Shown: positions 8,121 to 15,739 of the stretch, in pieces
Position numbering within the stretch: the stretch's first letter is position 1
How the letters are laid out: every line of letters begins with the position of its first letter
Assembly: GCA_022865785.1 (NCBI GenBank)
Contig: JALHTJ010000083.1
Location: forward strand, 1 to 34,275
DNA from: Candidatus Aminicenantota bacterium
Lineage (GTDB): Bacteria > Acidobacteriota > Aminicenantia > UBA2199
Direction of reading: 5' to 3'
Length of the DNA: 34,275 nucleotides
Notes under the pieces: generated by a model
What the model was told of the DNA's origin: nothing
The model's input: the letters and a program-made list of their open reading frames with translations, nothing else
The model's database searches: none
Position numbers and translations under genes: made by a program

Positions 8121-9278
8121 CTAGGCTTCAAACCTGGAGAGCATTAACAAGCGTTGATATAGTTCTTCTTGGCGGGAGACCATCACCGCGGCGTCCCATT
8201 CGCTAAAATCCTCACCATCATAACCGCTTAAGCGGTTTCGTAAAACTGGATCCGCTGCCAGTTTGAGGATGGCGGCGGCAAAGCGTTCGTGGTCGTCAAC
8301 CGGAAGCAAATATCCGCTCTCCCCATCACGAACCACTTCACGGTTCCCAGGGATATCACTGGCAATCACAGCCTTTTTTTTCAAGCGTAATTGCACCAAG
8401 CTCTGGGGCAGACCTTCCCAAAGAGCGGTGGACAGTCCGATATCGAAACAGTCCATGGCATTTTCCACGTCTTTAATGAATCCGGGCAAACGAAAATTTT
8501 GTGAAATCCCGCGCCGTTGCAGCTCATTCTCCAGTTCGCGCCGCTGCGCGCCGTCACCGGCAATGAAAAAAATAACCGCCGGATTCTGCCTGATGACGCG
8601 AGCGGCGATTTCGATCAGGTGAAAAAGACCCTTTTGCGGCTTAAAGGGGGCAATGATTCCGCAGACAAAGTGGCCATCCGTCAAATCGTATTTTTTTTTC
8701 AGAACTTCCGGATTTTCATGGCGGCCAATGAATTTTTCCATGGGAAAACCACTGCGGATAAGGGAATAATTCTTTGTGACCAATTTTTTTTTGCAGGCCA
8801 AATTCATGTCGCTTTGGGCGACAAAAATGAAATGACTGGTCAGGCGGCTGCAAAATTTTTCCGCCAGCAGGTAAAAATTCCGCTTGAAAAAAGATTGGCA
8901 TGGGGAAAAAGAAAAACCGTGCACCGAATGGATGATGACCGGGATTCCGGCTAAGTGGGCGGCCAGACGGCCAATTATGCCGGCCTTGGATGAATGGGTA
9001 TGAACGATCTGCGGCCGGATGTGTTTGAAAAACCGCAGGAGCGAAAAAAGAACCTGCAAGTCCCTGCCGAAATGTATTTCTCTGTCCAGAGCCGGCACAG
9101 CAACCTGGCGGTCCAGCTCGTCCAGCCTGCTTTTCAATGGTCCTCCGGCCCCGCTGAGCAAATACACATCGTAGCGCAGGGGATCGAGATGTTCGGCCGT
9201 ATAGATTGTGTTGAGCTGGGCTCCTCCCAGTTCCAGCTTGGTTATCAGGTGAACCACGGTGATTTTGCTGTTATTCAT
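8121..9278 (-). CDS. Glycosyltransferase family 4
   Basis: GT-B fold retaining glycosyltransferase of 385 residues that would transfer a sugar from an NDP-sugar to a lipid-linked or other acceptor; donor and acceptor are not deducible. The N-terminal half has the GT4 pattern HLITKLELGGAQ (10-21) and VHTHSSKAGIIGRLAA; the C-terminal half has the donor-binding region with the Lys-containing GIIAPFKPQKG, IAGDGAQRRELE, LPGFIKD and the E-x7-E-like stretch ALWEGLPQSLVQ. Its ATG overlaps the stop of the upstream flavoprotein gene by 4 bases. It is the last gene of the five-gene lipid/glycan operon. Confidence 0.92.
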   Translation of the reverse strand: MNNSKITVVHLITKLELGGAQLNTIYTAEHLDPLRYDVYLLSGAGGPLKSRLDELDRQVAVPALDREIHFGRDLQVLFSLLRFFKHIRPQIVHTHSSKAGIIGRLAAHLAGIPVIIHSVHGFSFSPCQSFFKRNFYLLAEKFCSRLTSHFIFVAQSDMNLACKKKLVTKNYSLIRSGFPMEKFIGRHENPEVLKKKYDLTDGHFVCGIIAPFKPQKGLFHLIEIAARVIRQNPAVIFFIAGDGAQRRELENELQRRGISQNFRLPGFIKDVENAMDCFDIGLSTALWEGLPQSLVQLRLKKKAVIASDIPGNREVVRDGESGYLLPVDDHERFAAAILKLAADPVLRNRLSGYDGEDFSEWDAAVMVSRQEELYQRLLMLSRFEA

Positions 9279-10504
9279 TTTTGCCTGATATGGTCGGCTG
9301 TTTCCAGGGCCAATTGGATATCATCGGCCATGGAACTGTAATTCCAGCTGCCATAGCGGCCGATGGAAAAAATGTCCAGCCGGTGAAGATAAGAAAGGAT
9401 TGCCGGCACCAAGCGCGGCCAGTTCCTGTCAAAGACCACATAAGAAACGGGGATTTTCTTCAGGTCATGAAACAGGATCTCGCCCGGCTTGGAAATCATT
9501 CCGGTTTTGAGTAAGGTAGATGTCATTTCGCGGGCCACACTTGCTTTATCAATCGGCCCGGCCCCAGCGACTGTTTTTTCCAAATACACGGAAACCGCTA
9601 ACCCAACGGGATAATAACCGACCCGGTAAAATGAAAAACTTTTTTCCGGAAGATAAAGCCAATGAAAGCGGCGCTGGCGGCGCGCCAGTACGGCATTGAC
9701 CACCAGGGTAGAAATATTTTTCAGCCGCTGCCTGGGAAATGGCGGGGTTGGGGATATCATGCCCAGAAGTTCCTTCAAGGGCATGGTGCTGATCAAATTG
9801 TCATAGCCATAGGTTCCGCGACTGGTGACAACTTTTTTTCGCCGCGCGTCAATATGCTTAACCTTTTCAGAAAAATTGATTTTGCCCTGAAGCGGCCGGC
9901 AGTAACTTTCAATGAATTTTTGCAGCCCTTGGCCGGGATAAATAAAAACCGGGTTGTAACCCTCGGAAAACCGTTTTTTTTCACGGGACCCGGCCAGCAC
10001 ATCTTCCAGCTTGGGGACCGGGATGCTCCCTTTGTCCATGCCGGGGAGCAATCCCGTTAAAGGGCGGCGGTAAAATTTCTCTAAGTAAGGCTTGAAAAAA
10101 AGAAAATAAAACTGCTTGCCGAAATTGGCCAGCAGGAATTCTTCCAAATTTTCAGCGGGCCTTCCTTTACGGCGGCAAATTTCAGTCAGAATGGCATGGC
10201 GCTGCTGGGCCGGCAAATAGGCAAGGTGATATTGCAGCGAATAGGGGATGAAGCGATCCAGCATGAAAATTTTGCTATTGCGCTGGAAGGCTCTGAAATC
10301 GTGAAACTTTTCCACATGTTCTTTGATTGCGGGCTTGTTTTGAAAATGAAAATAATGGCCGCCGTAATCAAAGGCGAAACCATTGACCTGGTATTGTCCG
10401 GACAAACCACCGGGCCGGGCATTTCTTTCCAATACCAGCAATTCTCCCTCGAGCGCCTGGCCGGCACTTAATCCAGATATTCCCGCCCCGATGATAATGT
10501 TCAT
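9275..10504 (-). CDS. FAD-dependent oxidoreductase, UDP-galactopyranose-mutase/protoporphyrinogen-oxidase-like
   Basis: Flavoprotein of 409 residues with an N-terminal dinucleotide-binding fold starting at residue 2 (IIIGAGISGLSAG, then the acidic end LLVLERNARPGGLSG). FDYGGHYFHF (about 47-56) and the later GYDNLISTMPLKEL block are typical of the amino-oxidase/UGM-like superfamily found in sugar and polysaccharide loci. The C-terminus carries GRYGSWNYSSMADDIQLALE, a usual FAD-contact region. Family members in glycan operons act on nucleotide sugars or lipid intermediates; the exact reaction here is unknown. It overlaps both neighbours by 4 bases (ATGA), so it is strictly co-translated in the operon. 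Confidence 0.85.
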   Translation of the reverse strand: MNIIIGAGISGLSAGQALEGELLVLERNARPGGLSGQYQVNGFAFDYGGHYFHFQNKPAIKEHVEKFHDFRAFQRNSKIFMLDRFIPYSLQYHLAYLPAQQRHAILTEICRRKGRPAENLEEFLLANFGKQFYFLFFKPYLEKFYRRPLTGLLPGMDKGSIPVPKLEDVLAGSREKKRFSEGYNPVFIYPGQGLQKFIESYCRPLQGKINFSEKVKHIDARRKKVVTSRGTYGYDNLISTMPLKELLGMISPTPPFPRQRLKNISTLVVNAVLARRQRRFHWLYLPEKSFSFYRVGYYPVGLAVSVYLEKTVAGAGPIDKASVAREMTSTLLKTGMISKPGEILFHDLKKIPVSYVVFDRNWPRLVPAILSYLHRLDIFSIGRYGSWNYSSMADDIQLALETADHIRQK

Positions 10505-11502
10505 TCCATTTTAACGCGTCCCAGAACCACTCCCAAAACCAAAAAAAATCCGGCAAAAACAATGCTGACGATCAGGGTGATCCTGGGCGTAGAAAAGAAA
10601 TTAACGATCACGGCCCCGGAAAGGAACAATTGCAGCAAAACAACGGCGCTGACGGTTTGCCGGGAAGACCAGTTCATTTTTTTCCGCAAACGCAGGGCAA
10701 AATGGTCAGGACTGCCCCAAAAAGGCATTTTTCCTTTCATGATCCGCAAAATGCAGACATAGGCCAGATCGAACAACGGAATGCCCAGGATAAACAGGCT
10801 TGAAACAAAGGCCAGTTTATTGAAACGCGTATAGCGGAGCATCATGGTCAACGAGCCGATGATCAGGCCCAGGATCATGCTGCCGGCGTCACCCAAATAG
10901 ATGCGGGCCGGCTCCCAGTTGAATTTGAGAAAAGCCAGCAGGGACGCCGCCAGGCTGAGAGCCAGGATGGAAATCAGAAAATCATTTGTGTAAAGAGAGA
11001 TGATGAAAATCGTCAGGGCGCTCATGGCGCCGATGGACGCGGCAAAGCCGTCCATGATATCAATGATATTGAAAGCGTTGACCACGGTCAGAATCCATAA
11101 AAATGAAAGTCCCAGATCCAGCCAGCGCGGGAAAAATACCAGATCAATGACAATGCCGCTTTTGAGCAAAATATAAGTGGCCACAACCTGAAAAAGAAAT
11201 TTTATCCCCGGAGTGAGGGCTTTAAAGTCATCGAACAATCCCACCAGCAGCAAAATGGAACTGGCAAAAAGAATTCCCAGCAATTGCTGGTTGAAGGCAA
11301 ACACCAGGCTGATCGGAGAAATAAAGGCAAAATAAACGATCACCCCGCCCATGTACGGCACGGGCTGGGCCTGATTTTTAAGTTTGCCATCAGGCTGGTC
11401 CAGGAGCTGATAGCGAAAAGCCACCCGTTGGGCCAAAGGCGTACCATAAATCGTTAAAAAGAAAGAAAGGATGAAAGCGAAAACAAGTATGACCTCACTC
11501 AT
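10501..11502 (-). CDS. Undecaprenyl-phosphate sugar-1-phosphate transferase (WecA/MraY family)
   Basis: Polytopic membrane enzyme of 333 residues that loads a sugar-1-phosphate from a UDP-sugar onto a polyprenyl phosphate, starting a lipid-linked glycan. About ten hydrophobic helices are visible. Family motifs occur in order: PYMGGVIVYF near the N-terminus, the DDFKALTP acidic pair (Mg/substrate site), NAFNIIDIMDGFAASIG, LGDAGSMILG and the cytoplasmic loop WGSPDHFALRLRK, the counterpart of the PxDHxHH-type loop. It overlaps GT2 by 8 bases upstream and the flavoprotein by 4 downstream. It is more WecA/TagO-like than MraY-like because of its glycosyltransferase neighbours and absence of mur genes; the sugar is not known. 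Confidence 0.93.
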   Translation of the reverse strand: MSEVILVFAFILSFFLTIYGTPLAQRVAFRYQLLDQPDGKLKNQAQPVPYMGGVIVYFAFISPISLVFAFNQQLLGILFASSILLLVGLFDDFKALTPGIKFLFQVVATYILLKSGIVIDLVFFPRWLDLGLSFLWILTVVNAFNIIDIMDGFAASIGAMSALTIFIISLYTNDFLISILALSLAASLLAFLKFNWEPARIYLGDAGSMILGLIIGSLTMMLRYTRFNKLAFVSSLFILGIPLFDLAYVCILRIMKGKMPFWGSPDHFALRLRKKMNWSSRQTVSAVVLLQLFLSGAVIVNFFSTPRITLIVSIVFAGFFLVLGVVLGRVKME

Positions 11503-12424
11503 GTTTTTTTATCTTTGCCCTTTTTTTCAATGCCCGCTTAAAAATGTTCCGGGAACGAACCATGGCGATTATAATTTTGGGAGAACGGATTGTCAATGCA
11601 CCGACCCACAGAAAATCCTTGCCAATAACGAAAGGAAGCGCCCACCAGAATTGGGCCAAGCGAAAATTTTTGATCAGGGTCAGATAGCGATTTTTTACAA
11701 GATGAAAACGCAGGGGCGCGGGCCGCGCCAAAGCCAGGAAAAAACGTGACCACCATGTTTTTGTTAATGTGGCGCTGCGAAAATGATAAACCACGGCGGC
11801 GGGCGCAAAAAATGTTTTCAAGCCCAGGAGTTTGGCCCGCCAGCCGATATCAAAATCCTCCCAGAACATGAAAAAATCCTCGTCATAATATTCATTGTCG
11901 ATCTTTAATTTCTCCAGGGCGTTCCTCGAAAATACAGTCGCCGCCCCGCAAACGGAAAACACCTCCCTTTCGCCAAAACAAGTCCGCGCCAGCTTTTGAT
12001 TGAATCCGGCCTCACGGGGATACAGGGCCCGGGAACAGAGTTGACCGGCCGAATCGATGGTCTCGCGGTCAAAACGGAGAATGAGCGGGGAGAGCAATCC
12101 TGTTTGCGGGTGCCCGCTAAAAAACTCCAAGACCCGGCGATTGAAATCGTCGGCCAGGAAGATATCGGAGTTTGCCACCAAAACCAGGTCGGAGTCTGCC
12201 TGGCGAATTCCCAAATTGGCTGCCGCGGCATAGCCGACATTAACAGGCAGTACTGTTTTTTTCAGCATGGGGAACATATCCATGACAGCCTGGGAATCGT
12301 CACTGGAGGCATTGTCTACAACGATCACCTCTTTAAAAGCAACTGTTTGCCTGAAAAGAGAGTCGAAATTCTCCTTTAAGAACTTTTCAGAATTAAAACT
12401 GACAACAACCGCGCTTATATTCAA
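11495..12424 (-). CDS. Glycosyltransferase family 2 (rhamnosyltransferase-like)
   Basis: GT-A inverting glycosyltransferase of 309 residues. The nucleotide-binding start MNISAVVVSFNSEKFL and VVDNASSDDS are followed by VGYAAAANLGIRQA, the metal-binding DxD-type motif as NSDI (about 84-87), CGAATVFSRNALEKL and DEDFFMFWEDFDIGWR, which contains the acceptor/catalytic-base acidic cluster. The pattern fits the RfbF/WbbL-like rhamnosyltransferase group. The C-terminal hydrophobic stretch and basic tail (KRALKKRAKIKKHE) suggest membrane association. The start is a TTG at 12422-12424 with no strong ribosome site; no in-frame ATG fits the conserved start of the domain. It follows the SPT-like gene by 34 bases and overlaps the next gene by 8. 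Confidence 0.92.
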   Translation of the reverse strand: MNISAVVVSFNSEKFLKENFDSLFRQTVAFKEVIVVDNASSDDSQAVMDMFPMLKKTVLPVNVGYAAAANLGIRQADSDLVLVANSDIFLADDFNRRVLEFFSGHPQTGLLSPLILRFDRETIDSAGQLCSRALYPREAGFNQKLARTCFGEREVFSVCGAATVFSRNALEKLKIDNEYYDEDFFMFWEDFDIGWRAKLLGLKTFFAPAAVVYHFRSATLTKTWWSRFFLALARPAPLRFHLVKNRYLTLIKNFRLAQFWWALPFVIGKDFLWVGALTIRSPKIIIAMVRSRNIFKRALKKRAKIKKHE

Positions 12425-12430
12425 TTGGTT

Positions 12431-12449
12431 GCTGATTTTGCAGATCAGC
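12431..12449 (-). repeat. Hairpin between SPT-like gene and GT2 gene
   Basis: GCTGAT (12431-12436) and ATCAGC (12444-12449) form a 6-bp stem with a 7-base loop just upstream of the TTG start of the GT2 gene. There is no T-run, so it is not a terminator; it could stabilise mRNA or affect GT2 translation. Confidence 0.4.
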
Positions 12450-12458
12450 TGCCGGCCG

Positions 12459-13640
12459 TCAGATCAGCCCCAACGACTTCCCGCCTTGTTTGAAACCTTT
12501 CAGGATGAAATCCAGGTCATCATCACTATGGGTGGCTGTAAATGAAGTCCGGATCAGGGAATCCTCTGGGGGAACCGCTGGCGCGATGACAGGATTGGTG
12601 AATACTCCATAATCACGCAAAAACTGCCAAAGCATGAAGGTTTTTTCCACATCGTGAATAAAAACCGGAATAATGGGCGTTTCGGTGTTGCCGGTATGAT
12701 AACCCATGGCCGTCAATTCCTTGTTCATGATCCGGGTGATTTCCCATAGGCGTTGGCGCCGCCATGGTTCGGCCTGAATGATTTCCAAAGCCTTGGACGC
12801 GGCCCCCAAAGCGGCCGGCGTGATCGAGGCGGAAAAGATCAACGCCCGGGCGTGGTGCTTGACATATTGGATGATCTTGCTGTCACCGACCACAAATCCT
12901 CCCAAGGAAGCGAAAGATTTGGAAAAGGTCGTCATGATCAGGTCAACCTCATCGACCAGTCCAAAATGTTCGGCCGTGCCCCGTCCCTTTTCACCCATGA
13001 CGCCGACGCCGTGGGCGTCGTCGACCATCAGCCGCGTGTGGTATTTTTTTGCCAGTTTGACGATCTGCGGCAGGTTGGAGAGATCGCCCTCCATGCTGAA
13101 GACGCCGTCCACAATGATCAACTTGCCTTTATCTGCAGGCTGATGGGCCAGTTTGTCTTCCAGGTCCTTCATATCGTTGTGCTTGAACTTGGCGATATGG
13201 GCGTAGGACAGGCGTACCGCGTCCATGATCGAAGCATGGACCATGCGGTCCAAAATGATGATATCATTGCGGCCGGCCAAAGCCGAAATGGCACCCAAGT
13301 TGGTCTGCATGCCGGTCGAAAAGGTAAGTGCTTCCTCTTTGCCCATAAATTGGGCCAATTTTTTTTCCAACTCAACATGCAAGGAATAGGTACCGTTTAA
13401 AAACCTTGAACCGCAAGTGGATGATCCGTATTTTTCCACCGCAGCAATTGTCGAAGCCTTTATCTTGGGGTCATCGAAAAGTCCAAGATAGTTGTTTGAG
13501 CCGACCATGAGGATCTTTTTACCGTTGACCCACACATAATTACCTTCCACCTTTTCAATCTCAGTGAAATAGGGATAGAGACCGGAGCTTTTAGCTTCTT
13601 CCGCCCGGGTGAATTCGTAGCATTTTTTAAAAACATCCAT
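12459..13640 (-). CDS. Alpha-oxoamine synthase, serine palmitoyltransferase-like
   Basis: PLP enzyme of the alpha-oxoamine synthase family, 393 residues, which condenses an amino acid with an acyl-CoA (or acyl-ACP) and releases CO2. PLP contacts are visible: His135 in HASIMD, Asp208 and His210 in DDAHGVG, and the Schiff-base Lys241 in TTFSKSFASLGGF. The stretch SSTCGSRFLNGTYSLHVELE (73-92) and the TFSKS-x-x-x-x-GGFVV segment match serine palmitoyltransferases from Sphingomonas and Bacteroidetes, as I remember them, better than glycine C-acetyltransferase (Kbl) or BioF. If so, the product is 3-oxosphinganine, first intermediate of sphingolipids. Kbl/BioF-like activity remains the alternative. 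A GAGGAG lies before the ATG; it heads the glycan operon and is divergent from an SDR. Confidence 0.85.
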   Translation of the reverse strand: MDVFKKCYEFTRAEEAKSSGLYPYFTEIEKVEGNYVWVNGKKILMVGSNNYLGLFDDPKIKASTIAAVEKYGSSTCGSRFLNGTYSLHVELEKKLAQFMGKEEALTFSTGMQTNLGAISALAGRNDIIILDRMVHASIMDAVRLSYAHIAKFKHNDMKDLEDKLAHQPADKGKLIIVDGVFSMEGDLSNLPQIVKLAKKYHTRLMVDDAHGVGVMGEKGRGTAEHFGLVDEVDLIMTTFSKSFASLGGFVVGDSKIIQYVKHHARALIFSASITPAALGAASKALEIIQAEPWRRQRLWEITRIMNKELTAMGYHTGNTETPIIPVFIHDVEKTFMLWQFLRDYGVFTNPVIAPAVPPEDSLIRTSFTATHSDDDLDFILKGFKQGGKSLGLI

Positions 13641-13653
13641 GTTTCACTCCTCG

Positions 13654-13683
13654 TTTGCATATTTAAAACAGATTATATAGAAT
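13654..13683 (+). promoter_or_regulatory. Divergent promoter region, SDR (+) and SPT-like operon (-)
   Basis: For the SDR: TTTGCA (13654-13659), 18-base spacer, TAGAAT (13678-13683), with the ATG only six bases further on, implying a leaderless mRNA. On the minus strand a perfect TATAAT (13672-13677) could serve the SPT-like operon, although its -35 would lie inside the SDR gene and is weak. The two genes share only 49 bases of intergenic DNA. Confidence 0.45.
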
Positions 13684-13689
13684 TGCCCC

Positions 13690-14661
13690 ATGAAAATACT
13701 TGTAACCGGAGGCACGGGATTCATCGGCAGCCATCTGATCAGGGAACTGCTCAAAGATAGCCGCAACCAGGTGTACGCCCTTATTCGTGACGATATCAAA
13801 TTGGCAAGCTTTGATTTTAAAAATAATATTACCGCCATCCGCGGCGACCTGTTCCGCTCGGAACAATTTCCTGCCAATATTGAACTGGTTTTCCATCTGG
13901 CGGCTTTAACCAAGATCGTTTCTCCTCAAGAGTTCATTCACATCAATCATGAGGGCACGCTGTCACTTTTGGAAAAATTAAAACCGTTGAAAAATTTACA
14001 GAAAGTTATCCTGCTCTCTTCACTGGCTGCAGCCGGGCCCAATCGCGAACAGCCGGTTTTACGGGAAGAAATGCCGGCCCAGCCGATCTCGCTGTACGGG
14101 AAAAGCAAACTGGCGCAGGAAAGGCTTTTTCCCGAGCAGTGCCCGGCCCCGCATATCATCATCCGGGCACCGATCGTTTTCGGACCCGGCGACATGGATA
14201 TGCTGGAAGCCTTCCGCATGGTCCGCAAGGGAATGATTCCCGTACTCGGTAAAAAAGAACGGTGGTATTCCGTGATATACGTAAAAGATTTAGTGCGTGG
14301 CATGATCGCTGCCGCAGCCAGCCTTTGTCAAAACGAAGTTTTTTATATCGCCAATGCGCAACCCGTTGAATGGCAGAGTTTTCTGGAAGAAGTCTCCCGG
14401 CTGTTGGGAAGAAAAAAAATAAGAAAAATCGTAATCCCGGAAATTCTGGGCCGGATCCTGGCTGAACTTTCCGAAATGCGCATCCGCACCTTTAAAAGAA
14501 AGGCCATTTTCAACCGGGATAAATTTAATGAAATGAAATTTCCGGCCTGGGTGTGTTCGGCCGAAAAAATCGGCAATCTGCTTCATTTTCAACCCCAAAT
14601 CCCTTTACTTGAAGCTTTGCAAGAAACGATCCATTGGTACCAAGAGCAAAAAATGCTATGA
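13690..14661 (+). CDS. NAD(P)-dependent extended SDR epimerase/reductase
   Basis: Extended short-chain dehydrogenase of 323 residues. The Rossmann motif TGGTGFIGSHL occupies residues 6-16, the acidic loop RGDLF follows the third strand, and the catalytic YGKSK (Tyr-x-x-x-Lys) follows the conserved LLSSLAA strand, with substrate loop RAPIVFGPGDMDML. Members act on nucleotide sugars, sterols, flavonoids or long-chain keto compounds; the bacterial ceramide reductase CerR belongs to the same broad family. Being divergent from, and 49 bases away from, the SPT-like gene suggests a reduction step in the same pathway, but the sequence alone does not prove the substrate. It ends 7 bases before a convergent gene. 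Confidence 0.88.
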   Translation: MKILVTGGTGFIGSHLIRELLKDSRNQVYALIRDDIKLASFDFKNNITAIRGDLFRSEQFPANIELVFHLAALTKIVSPQEFIHINHEGTLSLLEKLKPLKNLQKVILLSSLAAAGPNREQPVLREEMPAQPISLYGKSKLAQERLFPEQCPAPHIIIRAPIVFGPGDMDMLEAFRMVRKGMIPVLGKKERWYSVIYVKDLVRGMIAAAASLCQNEVFYIANAQPVEWQSFLEEVSRLLGRKKIRKIVIPEILGRILAELSEMRIRTFKRKAIFNRDKFNEMKFPAWVCSAEKIGNLLHFQPQIPLLEALQETIHWYQEQKML

Positions 14662-14668
14662 CCGGGCT

Positions 14669-15145
14669 TCATTTTTTCTTGATTTTATAATTCCGGCGGG
14701 AAAAAAAATTGGCTGTGAATTTCTGGGTGGTTTTCACAGACCAGTTGTCCTGAAAGAGCATAGTAAAAATCACTTCACCGCTGACGGTCAGACTGCCGAT
14801 CAAGGCGCTTTCATTTAATTTGAAAGGGACTTCGATCTCTTTTTGCGGATCCAAAAAAATCCCCTCCTTTTCCTGGGTGGTCGGCAGGTTCAATTCCGAA
14901 CCGGCAAAAAATATTTTTGAAAAGGACAGGCTTTCATTTTCGTCCAAGCGGATCATGAACTCAGGATTGGCGGATATCTTGATGCCACTGCGCACATCGA
15001 TTTTGATCTTCAGCAGCCCATCATTGCCCTGAAGAATCGACCGAGGAGAAACCGTGCACTCGATCTTTAAAAAATCATCCTGGCATAATACATTGGAGAA
15101 AAACAAAAACAAGCAAATTATTAATAATACGCCATGTTTGGTCAT
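14669..15145 (-). CDS. Secreted protein, possibly DsbD N-terminal-domain-like
   Basis: 158 residues with a clear signal peptide (MTKHGVLLIICLFLFFSNVLC, cleavage near residue 20-21). The Cys at its end is not in a convincing lipobox (NVLC), though lipidation cannot be excluded. The mature part is beta-rich with the pattern GLLKIKIDVRSGIKISANPE, PQKEIEVPFKL and LTVSGEVIFTMLFQDNWSV. This resembles the immunoglobulin-like N-terminal domain of DsbD-type thiol:disulphide interchange proteins in layout, but the redox cysteine pair of that domain is missing. Function unknown. It has its own good promoter and converges on the SDR gene. Confidence 0.7.
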   Translation of the reverse strand: MTKHGVLLIICLFLFFSNVLCQDDFLKIECTVSPRSILQGNDGLLKIKIDVRSGIKISANPEFMIRLDENESLSFSKIFFAGSELNLPTTQEKEGIFLDPQKEIEVPFKLNESALIGSLTVSGEVIFTMLFQDNWSVKTTQKFTANFFSRRNYKIKKK

Positions 15146-15159
15146 CTTGCCTTAACGTG

Positions 15160-15188
15160 AATATACTATATTTCAGCCAAACTGTCAA
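15160..15188 (-). promoter_or_regulatory. Promoter of secreted-protein gene
   Basis: Minus strand TTGACA (15183-15188), 17 bases, TATATT (15160-15165). The ATG lies 14 bases past the -10, with an AAGG in between. Confidence 0.75.
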
Positions 15189-15233
15189 CCTGTCCCGCCC
15201 CGCAAGCATGTCCCCGGTTGAATTCCGGAGCAA

Positions 15234-15641
15234 TCAGTGTTTGCGAACTTTGTTGGTGAGAATATCATGGAGAGATACGGGCAAAAAATATTTTTCGATG
15301 GTTTTTTCAAGCATTTCCCAGACTTGTTTGGCCAAACAGGAGTCCTTTAATTCACATTTTTTGCCAAGCAGGCAATCGGCTAGCGATATCCGTTCATTGA
15401 AAGCGTCCATCAGCATCAGCAAAGTTATTTCTTCGGGCTTTTTATTCAACTCATAACCCCCGTAAATGCCCTGTACGCTTTTGATCAATCCGGCTTTTTC
15501 GAGCGGACCAGCCAATTTCCTGAGGTACTTAGGGGATACGCGCATGTCTTTTCCCAATCGGGTCGTATTCATTAGCTTACCGCTCTGGCCAATGGCGATC
15601 AACATGCGCAAACCATAACGGATCTTGGTGTTGACTTTCAT
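15234..15641 (-). CDS. Rrf2/IscR-family transcriptional regulator
   Basis: Winged-helix DNA-binding regulator of 135 residues from the ATG at 15639-15641, chosen because the family starts with MK-[VL]-[ST]-T-K-x-R-Y. The N-terminal part (1-70) is the wHTH domain, with recognition region VSPKYLRKLAGPLEKAGLI and the wing GIYGGYEL. The three cysteines of IscR-type regulators are present with the right spacing (Cys90, Cys96, Cys102; C-x5-C-x5-C), so it probably binds an Fe-S cluster and senses iron, oxygen or Fe-S demand. No isc or suf gene is in the window, so its targets lie elsewhere; the nearby bfr and lipA genes make iron/Fe-S control reasonable. The predicted mRNA is leaderless. Confidence 0.93.
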   Translation of the reverse strand: MKVNTKIRYGLRMLIAIGQSGKLMNTTRLGKDMRVSPKYLRKLAGPLEKAGLIKSVQGIYGGYELNKKPEEITLLMLMDAFNERISLADCLLGKKCELKDSCLAKQVWEMLEKTIEKYFLPVSLHDILTNKVRKH

Positions 15642-15648
15642 GCCTGAA

Positions 15649-15677
15649 AACATAACCTTTTTAGTATAATCTGTCAA
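15649..15677 (-). promoter_or_regulatory. Promoter of Rrf2/IscR-like gene
   Basis: Minus strand TTGACA (15672-15677), 17 bases, TATGTT (15649-15654); the ATG follows after 7 bases, implying a leaderless transcript. Confidence 0.6.
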
Positions 15678-15699
15678 ATTTAAAATAATGGAATAAAAA

Positions 15700-15735
15700 A
15701 AAACCCCTTGTTTTTCGGGAAAAACAAGGGGTTTT
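15700..15735 (-). terminator. Intrinsic terminator of TPR lipoprotein gene
   Basis: Perfect 16-bp stem (15700-15715 with 15720-15735) around a four-base loop, including AACCCCTTG/CAAGGGGTT. On the minus strand it is followed by a run of T residues, five bases after the lipoprotein gene stop. Confidence 0.92.
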
Positions 15736-15739
15736 ATAA

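Noticed and set aside
12459-13640. Glycine C-acetyltransferase (Kbl) linked to the glycine cleavage operon
   Set aside because: The CGSRFLNGT segment and the operon context fit serine palmitoyltransferase better, no threonine dehydrogenase is adjacent, and gcv genes are 14 kb away. Kept only as an alternative.
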